Positions 51,217 through 58,195 of a stretch of DNA of 64,000 nt are shown one piece after another; positions within the stretch are counted from its first letter, which is position 1; every line of letters begins with the position of its first letter. The DNA is taken from the NCBI GenBank assembly GCA_964453665.1, contig CAYVQT010000009.1:1-64000 (forward strand). The letters run 5' to 3'. The DNA comes from DAOUTY01 sp964453665. GTDB lineage: Bacteria > Chloroflexota > Dehalococcoidia > SZUA-161. The position numbers were made by a program, and so were the translations under genes. The notes beneath the pieces were generated by a model. The model ran no database searches and was not told the DNA's origin. It worked only from the letters and a program-made list of their open reading frames with translations.

Positions 51217-52662
51217 CTAAGCTCTAACTGGCGTTGCTTTCCAGTAATAAACGTGGACGCCGCGCGACACATCGTGGTATTTTCTGCGGAAGCTCATCTC
51301 CACAGGCATACCGACCTCGAGTGAATCAAGGTCACAATCGTTCAGGTCAAACAGCCATCTACCGCCCCCCTCGAAGTCTACCGTCCCATAGATCGCTGGC
51401 GGGCTGGGACTGAAAGCCAGAACATCGCCGGTATAGGTAAACAGATGCCCCTTCTTATCGGAGAAGCGATAGTACTCCATCTCGTTAATGGCCCCACATT
51501 TGGGGTTGGCGCATATGTCTTGGGGGGGATACTGTGGAGTGCCGCAGCGTTTACACTTCATTCCGCAAAGCCCCAGGATCATTCTGCGCTCCCTCCACAG
51601 GGTTGACATCTGGGTGGTTGCGACTTCCTCGCCGCGGCCGCCGGTATCTATGTCGAGTATTTCGCGGAATGTGGTGTATTTCTCGTAGCTGCCCAGGTCT
51701 TTCTTTGAAGCGAGGTATCCCTTGATCCCTCTTCTATCCCTGACCTTTTCAATTTCGTCAGTCACCTGTAAGCACAGAGCGTCGCTGCCGTTTCCGTAGC
51801 TGGCGACCAGTATCCTGTCCCCGGGCTTGGCATCCTCGAGTGCGGCGACAAGAATCATAAGGGGGTAGGCAGTGCCCGTATGCCCTATCGCTGTGAACAT
51901 GTGGTCCTGTATCTGGCCGGGTTCAAAACCCAGCCTCTTTCCGATATCCGCGTGGGCTCTAACATAGAGGCAGGGGTAGACCACCTTGGCGAAGTCTTTC
52001 GGTTCAAGATTATATTTCTTCAGCAGCCCGGAGATGGCCTCGGAGATGAACTTGCCATAGCCCTCGTCTCTTATCCACCTGTCCTCCCAGGAGCGGTTGT
52101 ATCTATCTGTGTCTGCCCTCCAGTTGTCCACGAAGTCATAGGATACGGAGTAGGTGCCCTCAACGCTGGCGATAACCCCGCTGTTACCGAGAAGGAGAGC
52201 AGCACCGCCATCACCGTAAATCTCCTCTTGAAAGCCGCCGGGCTTCCCCAGGCGGCAATCGGCGGCACATACCATCACGTTATTAGCTGAGCCCGATGTA
52301 ACAGCGTCGTAGGCAGAGATCAGTGCACCCGTTCCAGCCTTGATGGAGGTGGTGAAGTCGGAGGTGCGGATTTCAGGGGGAAGATCGAGCGCAGTGGCGA
52401 TTATCCCTGCGTTCTGCCTCTCCTTGTAGGGCGTGGTGGTTGTGGCAAAGAAGAGACCGTCGATCTTCTCCCTCTCGATACCGGTTAGACAGTCCATGGC
52501 CGAGGCCACTGCCATAGTAAGGCTGTCCTCATCATAGTTTGCAACGGATTTCTCGCCGGGCAGGAGGGATGCGGGATTCAACCACCCCAGAGCCTGGTAG
52601 ATTGTCATGCGGTTGATCCGGTATAAGGGGACATAAGCGCCGTAAGATGTTATCCCTGCCAT
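51217..52662 (-). CDS. HMG-CoA synthase-like protein fused to a DUF35 zinc-ribbon/OB-fold domain
   Basis: 481 aa from the ATG at 52662 (TGGAG upstream). The first 330 residues have thiolase-fold features of the HMGCS/KAS III group: GITSYGAYVPLYRI at the start, SVANYDEDSLTMAVASA, VMVCAADCR and EIYGDGGAALLLG. The place where HMG-CoA synthase has its nucleophile (NACYGGT) reads SIKAGTG, so the cysteine is missing. The last 130 residues are a DUF35: CKRCGTPQYPPQDIC-type zinc ribbon, then an OB-fold (SFRRKYHD). DUF35 partners channel acyl-CoA between HMGCS and thiolase in archaea; here the domain is covalently attached and the thiolase is next door. Confidence 0.8.
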   Translation of the reverse strand: MAGITSYGAYVPLYRINRMTIYQALGWLNPASLLPGEKSVANYDEDSLTMAVASAMDCLTGIEREKIDGLFFATTTTPYKERQNAGIIATALDLPPEIRTSDFTTSIKAGTGALISAYDAVTSGSANNVMVCAADCRLGKPGGFQEEIYGDGGAALLLGNSGVIASVEGTYSVSYDFVDNWRADTDRYNRSWEDRWIRDEGYGKFISEAISGLLKKYNLEPKDFAKVVYPCLYVRAHADIGKRLGFEPGQIQDHMFTAIGHTGTAYPLMILVAALEDAKPGDRILVASYGNGSDALCLQVTDEIEKVRDRRGIKGYLASKKDLGSYEKYTTFREILDIDTGGRGEEVATTQMSTLWRERRMILGLCGMKCKRCGTPQYPPQDICANPKCGAINEMEYYRFSDKKGHLFTYTGDVLAFSPSPPAIYGTVDFEGGGRWLFDLNDCDLDSLEVGMPVEMSFRRKYHDVSRGVHVYYWKATPVRA

Positions 52663-52752
52663 AATACTCCATCCTCTCTGTTTATTTCTCGTGTGGGCAA
52701 AATGTACCACCTTTGGGTTTGCTAGTCAATGCTACAGATATTGGGTGTTCCT

Positions 52753-52900
52753 CCTCCCTCTAACTCCCTCCCGCAAGGGGAGGGAGGATTGAAATTACTC
52801 GCCCTCCGGTTTTATCCCGCCGGGTGAGGGTAATCAGGAGTTCCTCTCCCTCGATGGGAGAGGTTAGGCCTGTCCTGAGCTTGCCGAAGGATGAGGGTGG
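52753..52900. repeat. Dispersed repeats between operon genes
   Basis: CCTCCCTCTAACTCCCTCCC (from 52753) matches 41002; CCTGTCCTGAGCTTGCCGAAGG (about 52870) is a variant of the GAGCxTGTCGAAGG element. Between them lie CTCTCCCTCGATGGGAGAG (a hairpin). No gene in 52711-52918. Confidence 0.55.
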
Positions 52901-52918
52901 GTGCAGCGAAGTCTTACT

Positions 52919-54511
52919 CTAGTATCTAATTGACTTGCCGTACTTCTCCCTGAGTACCCTCTTCAGTACCTTTCCCGCCGGGTTGCGGGGCAGGGCATCC
53001 ATGAAATCGACCGACTTCGGTTTTTTGTAGCTGGCAAGGTGTTCCTTGCAGTACTCCACGACCTCCTCTGCGGTCATTTGCTCTCCCTGATGGCAAACGA
53101 CCGCGGCCTTAATAGATTCGCCCCATTCTTCGTCGAAGACACCGAAGACCGCGCATTCAAGTATCTTGGGGTGCTTGTAGAGAACGTCTTCGATCTCGGC
53201 GGGGTAGATATTCTCCCCACCGCTGATGATCATGTCCTTCTTCCGGTCCACGATGTAAATGAACCCTTCTTTATCCTGCCTGACCAGGTCAGTCGAGTGG
53301 AACCATCCCCCTCTCATGGCTTCAGCCGTGGCTTCGGGTTCCTTGTAGTACTCTTTCATAGCTGTCGGACCCCGATAGATTGCCTCGCCGACTGTTCCCA
53401 GGGGGACGTCATTGTCGTCGTCATCTACGACTCTAATCTCGATGAAGGGGAGGGCTTTACCTACCGATGTTTCCCTGCCCTCCGCTTCGCTGGGTGGAAG
53501 ACCTGAGACTACGGGGCTCATCTCCGTCTGCCCGAACATATCAAAGATATTGACATTGGGGAAGTGCTTCATAATTTGCCTCCGGACCTCCGTGGGCAGG
53601 ATGGCTGCTCCTGTCACCCAGATGTTTAGGGAGCTTGTGTCGTATTTATCCAGATCGGGAAGCGCGAGAAGGAAATTGGCCATGGCTGGAATCAGCAGAA
53701 TTGCGGTTATTTTCTCATCTTCAATGGTCTGCATGATGTAGGCGGGATTGAAGACTTCGGTGGGCAGCACCACAGTAGCGCTGAAGAAGAAGGCTATCTG
53801 GCAGAAAGCAAAGGCCGCCAAATGGAATACCGGGGGTGCGGCGAAAGCCCTGGAGTCCGAAATATTGGAGATTCCAGGTTCGGATCCAACGAACATGCTT
53901 TCCAGCATGCACATCACTATTTCGTTCTTGTGGGTCAGGACAGCGCCCTTGGGCCTGCCGGTGGTCCCTGCTGTATACATTATGAATAGCGGGTCGTCTT
54001 CATCGACAAGGATAAGCGGCTCATCATCGGGATATTTAGAGATCCATGATTCGTAGTGAAGCATTCCCTCCACCGGCTTTTCGGTGATAGAAATATAGTT
54101 CTTTACATTGGGGAAATCCTTTCGCATGTCTTCCACGGTCTGCACGAAGGTATCCCCTATGATGAAGGCCTCTGCCTCGGAGTGGTTCACGATGTATATC
54201 AGTTCTTCTGCGCCAAGTCGGAAATTGAGTGGCACCGTAACCCCTCCGAGCTTCGCCATTGCGAAGTAAATCTCCAGGAATTGGTTGCAGTTGAAGGCCA
54301 GGACCGCTACCTTGGACCCTTTCTTAACGCCTAGCTCCAGCAGGGCGCAGGCCAGTTGGTTGATGCGGGCGTTGAACTGCTTGTAGGTCAGACGGGTCTT
54401 TCCGTATATCAAAGCCTCCTTGTCTGGAAATTTGCGTGCGTTGCGGGCCATTAATTCCCCGAAGAGAAGTCTTCTGCCCAGGGCCTCCTCGATTGACTGT
54501 TTGTCCTTCAT
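52919..54511 (-). CDS. Acyl-CoA synthetase (AMP-forming), FadD-like
   Basis: 530 aa, full length. P-loop MYTAGTTGRPKGAVLTHKN; A5 motif FGQTEMSPV; A7 STDLVRQDKEGFIYIVDR; A8 IISGGENIYPAEIE; catalytic Lys in NPAGKVLKR. It activates a carboxylic acid to acyl-CoA with ATP. Ribosome site GGAGGGGGATT. It is upstream of, and on the same strand as, the HMGCS-like, thiolase, dehydrogenase and CoA-transferase genes, thus probably the entry enzyme of that route, although a 256-nt repeat-bearing gap follows it. Substrate unknown. Confidence 0.9.
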   Translation of the reverse strand: MKDKQSIEEALGRRLLFGELMARNARKFPDKEALIYGKTRLTYKQFNARINQLACALLELGVKKGSKVAVLAFNCNQFLEIYFAMAKLGGVTVPLNFRLGAEELIYIVNHSEAEAFIIGDTFVQTVEDMRKDFPNVKNYISITEKPVEGMLHYESWISKYPDDEPLILVDEDDPLFIMYTAGTTGRPKGAVLTHKNEIVMCMLESMFVGSEPGISNISDSRAFAAPPVFHLAAFAFCQIAFFFSATVVLPTEVFNPAYIMQTIEDEKITAILLIPAMANFLLALPDLDKYDTSSLNIWVTGAAILPTEVRRQIMKHFPNVNIFDMFGQTEMSPVVSGLPPSEAEGRETSVGKALPFIEIRVVDDDDNDVPLGTVGEAIYRGPTAMKEYYKEPEATAEAMRGGWFHSTDLVRQDKEGFIYIVDRKKDMIISGGENIYPAEIEDVLYKHPKILECAVFGVFDEEWGESIKAAVVCHQGEQMTAEEVVEYCKEHLASYKKPKSVDFMDALPRNPAGKVLKRVLREKYGKSIRY

Positions 54512-54912
54512 AATCCCCCTCCATTTGTTGGACTAGCTCCTGCGCCTTATAGCATTAAAGATGCCAGGAGACGCAAGCTCCGCAGAATGTCGATGTGGCT
54601 GTTTGCCTCTGTCAGTCTGCTGCTAAGGCCTGTTACCTGCAACTGGCGCGTTGGTAGATCGCGTGTAAAGTCCGAAAGCGACGGGTAGTTAGTGTACTAC
54701 CATTTACCATAGGCTGCTGGGAATGTCAATGGTGAGGGCTTGACTCTGCATGCGCAGAGAGACCTATGACAAGGTTGGCATGACCGGTGGCGGCCTTATT
54801 CCATGGAGTCAGGAAAGTGGATATGAAATTGCCAGACCGTCCGCGTAGGTCTATCTCAGCGACCCGTATAATACGCCTCTTGAGGAGTTAATGACCGAGG
54901 CTCGTTTCCCTG
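54512..54912. other. 400-base intergenic stretch with a weak promoter
   Basis: Minus-strand TTGACA (54724-54729) with TAAATG (54701-54706) 17 nt away could serve the acyl-CoA synthetase; the -10 is poor. CTCTGC-ATGC-GCAGAG (near 54745) is a small hairpin. No gene seen. Confidence 0.35.
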
Positions 54913-55863
54913 TCAGGAGGCGGTAGAGGGTGTCAATCTCCAGCCTGCGATGCCTCCGGAGGTAAGGATATCTTCGGCCTCTCCGATAATACCGTCGATC
55001 AACTCCCTGACTGTAATCATCTCATCGATGAAGCCTATGGCCAGCGACAGGGCTCCGGTCCCTGCTTCTTTGGGTATGCCGGTGCTCTCGGCTTTCGCTG
55101 CTGCCTTTATCACCTCTTTTGTTTCCGCGGCATGCTTCAGATTCCGGATTTCCCCGGCTTTGGGTGTAGCCAGGATCGGGTCACGCCATTTCGGGTCGAA
55201 GGGATTGGCCTCTATTAGAGCCTGTTTATAGCGTTCGGCGAGGGGACACTCTTTGACGGCGCAGAAGAGCGTTCCCAGTTGCACTGCCTCTGCCCCCATC
55301 GCCAGGGCGGCAAGGAAGCCGCGAGCGTCGCCGATACCGCCGGCGGCGATTACTGGCACCTTGAGTTGTCTCACAGCCAGGGGAACGCTAACCAGTGTGG
55401 TGAGGATTTGGGGACTCTTGAGCCCGGCACCTTCAATGCCCATGATACACACCGCATCTGCTCCGTCGCGCTCCGCTGCCAGTGCGTGCTGCACCGTTTG
55501 CACTTTGTGAATCCATATCAGTCCTGCTTCTTTCACTCGTAACCCGTGGTGAGCTGCCCGGGAGCCGGCGGTTTCAATAACGGGGACTCTTTCCTCGATG
55601 GCTGCCTCCCTCATAGCGTCAAGGCCCGGGTCCATAGCGGGGCTTAGGTTCACTGCGAAGGGCTTATCGGTCATTGACCTGGCTTTATGTATCTCCTCCC
55701 GTAGTTTCTCCGGTGTGCGCAGCGTCCAGGCAGTGATTGTCCCCAGACCTCCCGCCTCCGATACTGGCACTGCCAGGTCAGCGGTGCCGATTATCGCCAA
55801 AGCCCCCTCAATAATGGGGTATCTTATGCCCAGTAGCTCGGTTATCCCGGTCTTCCACTCCAT
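54913..55863 (-). CDS. Nitronate monooxygenase/FabK-type flavin-dependent TIM-barrel oxidoreductase
   Basis: 316 aa from the ATG at 55863 (AAAGGA 10 nt upstream). LLGIRYPIIEGALAIIGTADLAVPVSEAGGLGTI at the start and VPVIAAGGIGDARGFLAALAMGAEAVQLGTLF (FMN phosphate loop) are diagnostic. The family's GxEAGGHxG box, which carries the catalytic His, reads GIEGAGLKS here, so the His appears absent and nitronate oxidation or enoyl reduction cannot be assumed. C-terminal helices as in the 2-nitropropane dioxygenase family. Lies upstream of the acyl-CoA synthetase on the same strand. Confidence 0.78.
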   Translation of the reverse strand: MEWKTGITELLGIRYPIIEGALAIIGTADLAVPVSEAGGLGTITAWTLRTPEKLREEIHKARSMTDKPFAVNLSPAMDPGLDAMREAAIEERVPVIETAGSRAAHHGLRVKEAGLIWIHKVQTVQHALAAERDGADAVCIMGIEGAGLKSPQILTTLVSVPLAVRQLKVPVIAAGGIGDARGFLAALAMGAEAVQLGTLFCAVKECPLAERYKQALIEANPFDPKWRDPILATPKAGEIRNLKHAAETKEVIKAAAKAESTGIPKEAGTGALSLAIGFIDEMITVRELIDGIIGEAEDILTSGGIAGWRLTPSTAS

Positions 55864-56312
55864 GTGATTCACGTCCTTTCCTACGGGCTGTCCTGATTTA
55901 TACCGCCAGCCACACAGTTATTAATCGATATTGAAGCAAGGCGGTACGCGTTTGCCTTCTTCCTGCGCCAGCCTACCAAAAGGCCGAGGCCAAGTCAATG
56001 CAGGCCAATGCGATACCGGATGCGTTGGACTGATAACATCATAGGTGTTTCGACAATACCGTCACCGGTTGAACGTGGTAGGGAAACGCGAGATTGCCCT
56101 TGATTGCGTCAGCATGGGAGATGGCTCAAGGAGCATGAAGCTGAGTTCGCCGACGGATTATCTCCCGGACACCATCCCATTCCAGAATTGTAATGCTTTT
56201 GTAATGTTTTCTTAATTAAATTGTAATATGGCCTGAGTATAATGTGAACGAGTATGTAATATCGTATAAGAGTAAGTATTAGCGTACTACACTTATTTAG
56301 TAAGGGAGACTA
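55864..56312. other. 450-base divergent intergenic stretch
   Basis: Only the regulatory repeat at 56188-56226 and a TATAAT at 56238-56243 stand out. The rest shows no frame, repeat or hairpin of note. Confidence 0.5.
56188..56226 (+). promoter_or_regulatory. Four-unit 11-bp-phased repeat (TTGTAA, TTGTAA, TCTTAA, TTGTAA)
   Basis: Units start at 56188, 56199, 56210 and 56221, all exactly 11 bp apart. A TATAAT follows at 56238 and the start of the 87-aa gene is 70 nt further. It is the longest and clearest of three such arrays in the window. The period fits binding of an OmpR/PhoB-type winged-helix regulator to one face of the helix. Confidence 0.55.
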
Positions 56313-56576
56313 ATGGATTTTCAACTGGACATATATGAACTAGATAGCGGACACATCCACACGGTTGTACGTGGAGACGCTGAAGGAATGATTGACTTCG
56401 GCGATGCCGAGGTGTTCGCTAAGTTCGTTGCCCAGTGTCAGGACTATATCAAGGATAGTCGTCATGCCAAGAAGACCATGGACTGGCTGAATGAACAGGA
56501 CGTCAAGTTCGCCAATCCGATAACCAACGCCGACACTGTTACTACCGATGAGGTCAGTGATAACTCTGAGACATAA
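56313..56576 (+). CDS. Small acidic hypothetical protein, 87 aa
   Basis: ATG with TAAGGGAGACTA upstream and a promoter-like region with the TTGTAA array. MDFQLDIYELDSGHIHTVV is a likely beta pair, followed by helices (AEVFAKFVAQCQDYI, HAKKTMDWLNEQ) and an acidic disordered tail (TTDEVSDNSET). No family recognised, no membrane segment. The strong upstream control region suggests a regulated response protein, but that is an inference. Confidence 0.55.
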   Translation: MDFQLDIYELDSGHIHTVVRGDAEGMIDFGDAEVFAKFVAQCQDYIKDSRHAKKTMDWLNEQDVKFANPITNADTVTTDEVSDNSET

Positions 56577-56889
56577 TCCAGTTGCTGGCAACTACTGTGC
56601 ACTCAGTTTCCTCGCCTAAAAGCTTACATCCCTGCCGAAGTCCCGGGCGGCTCCAGGCCCTTCCTTAACCTTTCCCACCTTGTCTTTCTCACGGCTGAAG
56701 TTCAGTATTTATCTCCTTATTACCCTGCGTTCTTAGCTGGAGTATGTCCCATGCATCCGGGACGATATACAGGCTGGCATGAAGGATCTTCCGGCAGGGC
56801 ACGTGCTTTCAATTTCTTGACAAACTGTTTTATATATGGTATATACTGCATATGATATATTGTATATAATATTAAGGAGGTTTGTATAG
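56577..56889. other. 313-base intergenic stretch with AT-rich promoter region
   Basis: The only structure is the promoter at 56817-56845 and an AT-rich run of overlapping TATATG/CATATA palindromes (56830-56872) just before the ribosome site of the next gene. Confidence 0.5.
56817..56845 (+). promoter_or_regulatory. Promoter of the HARE-HTH gene
   Basis: Perfect TTGACA (56817-56822), 17 nt, TATATA (56840-56845). Downstream repeats of TATAT/ATATA up to 56872 overlap the likely transcription start and may be an operator. Confidence 0.55.
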
Positions 56890-57378
56890 ATGTCAGACGG
56901 GAGTTCTCGTCAGGAAACGTTGATCGCGTGGCGCGATGAACTGGTATCTCAGATAGCCCAACTCAGGGAGCAGCAGGCAGCATTGTTGGAGGAAATGTCG
57001 AGAAAGGAAGTGCAGCTTCGCAACATCGAGCTGCTGTTGGAGAGTGAGGGCTTTCTGGTCCCTGAGCAACGGGTGCTGAGGCCTGGCAGAGACGGTTCTC
57101 TTTCGGACCGTGCGTTTGTGATTCTGAAAGAGACCGGCAGACCCTGGCATTATCGGCAGCTTGCCGATAAGCTCAGGGAAATCGGGGTTCATATACCCGG
57201 TAATGACAGGGCTGCCAATCTGCTTTCGCACATAGGTCGTGATGAGCGGTTCCAGAGGGTGAAGCGTGGTACCTATGCGCTGGCCGAATGGAAGACCAGG
57301 GCCATAAGCAAACCTCGCTCCGGAAGTGGCGAGGGAAAGGAATCTCCCGGGAGCGACTATAGCGAGGGCAAACTTTGA
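56890..57378 (+). CDS. Coiled-coil plus HARE-HTH (winged helix) protein
   Basis: 162 aa, ATG with AAGGAGG 9 nt upstream. Residues 10-55 are a coiled coil (LVSQIAQLREQQAALLEEM). Residues about 75-137 match the HARE-HTH/ASXL-type winged helix: AFVILKETGRPWHYRQLADKL, HIPGNDRAANLLSHIGRDERF and RVKRGTYALAEW. This domain is found in RNA polymerase delta, restriction enzymes and chromatin proteins and is thought to sense or bind DNA. The Gly/Ser-rich tail is disordered. With the next gene it looks like a small regulatory module. Confidence 0.72.
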   Translation: MSDGSSRQETLIAWRDELVSQIAQLREQQAALLEEMSRKEVQLRNIELLLESEGFLVPEQRVLRPGRDGSLSDRAFVILKETGRPWHYRQLADKLREIGVHIPGNDRAANLLSHIGRDERFQRVKRGTYALAEWKTRAISKPRSGSGEGKESPGSDYSEGKL

Positions 57379-57459
57379 ATTTGACAAGGCGTGATGGGGA
57401 TATGATGCCCAAATTCTCAGCTTGTCTTCACATCTTCCGGGCGCAAGGGGGGATGAGAG

Positions 57460-57708
57460 ATGCGAATATCACGGGAGAGAGGGCGGAAATATGAGGAGAA
57501 GGAAGCTGCGGGGCCAATGCTCACGATAGGAGAAGCAAGCTGGCTCTTGCACGTGCACAACAATACGCTGAGACGATGGAATGAGCAGGGCCTGATAAAG
57601 GCATACCGCATTGGCGCTCGCGGCGATCGGAGGTTTAAAAAAGAGGATATTGATGCCTTGCTCCTCAAACAGACGAAGGGCTATGTCAAGCGAAGTCTTA
57701 CAAACTAA
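57460..57708 (+). CDS. MerR/excisionase-type helix-turn-helix protein
   Basis: 82 aa. After about 19 basic residues comes MLTIGEASWLLHVHNNTLRRWNEQGLIKAYRIG and DRRFKKEDIDALL, the HTH_17/MerR DNA-binding fold with wing. There is no effector or dimerisation helix, so it is the stripped form used by excisionases and small regulators. The ATG at 57460 has GGGGGGATGAG upstream. 81 nt after the HARE-HTH gene and likely cotranscribed. Target unknown. Confidence 0.75.
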   Translation: MRISRERGRKYEEKEAAGPMLTIGEASWLLHVHNNTLRRWNEQGLIKAYRIGARGDRRFKKEDIDALLLKQTKGYVKRSLTN

Positions 57709-57946
57709 ATTACTGGCAGTTATAAGCAGCTAAGTGGAGTCCTGTGTTTTTTATAAAGGCTGCAATGTGGAGATATAACCACTATGTTCCCCGCCGCAGT
57801 GATGCTTTATTGGAGGCGCTTATCGATGCCACTGATGGACGTAGTCGACCGCCATGCTGTTCGGGTATAATATTGGCGATATGGGACAGTGTTTTGCCTG
57901 GTGGCAGGGTTGTTGTCTTTAGGTAAAGGCATCTGAGGAGCGCTTC

Positions 57947-58147
57947 GTGGACGATGGCAATAAGAGTGAAAGGAAGTTTCATCTTTGGGGCTGGATTCTA
58001 TTTGTAGTATGCGCCGGTTTCTTCATAGCCTCGGCTGTGGATAGCGGCAGCGGCCTCGGACTCATCGGCAGCATAGTATTCCTTTTCGCCTGTCTGGTCT
58101 TTATCGTCCCTCTGGTTAGAAGGAGGAATTCAGGTAAGGATGGTTAA
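57947..58147 (+). CDS. Small two-helix membrane protein, 66 aa
   Basis: GTG start with GAGGAGCGCTTC upstream. Short polar N-terminus (DDGNKSERKFH), helix 1 WGWILFVVCAGFFIASAV, turn DSGSGLG, helix 2 LIGSIVFLFACLVFIVPLV, then the basic end RRRNSGKDG. Positive-inside rule puts both ends in the cytoplasm. No family recognised. It is convergent to the AOR gene. Confidence 0.6.
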   Translation: MDDGNKSERKFHLWGWILFVVCAGFFIASAVDSGSGLGLIGSIVFLFACLVFIVPLVRRRNSGKDG

Positions 58148-58149
58148 GA

Positions 58150-58171
58150 CGGGCACGGTAGTTAGTGCCCG
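58150..58171. terminator. Hairpin between convergent genes
   Basis: CGGGCAC (58150-58156) and GTGCCCG (58165-58171) form a 7-bp stem with an 8-nt loop, 3 nt after the small membrane gene. The T stretch (CTTTT) only comes 8 nt later, so it is a weak terminator candidate. Confidence 0.35.
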
Positions 58172-58195
58172 AAGGTGGCTTTTATGCTCAGGTAA

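Noticed and set aside
57744..57926. 60-codon frame between the HTH and membrane genes
   Set aside because: No ribosome site, odd composition, no resemblance to known proteins.
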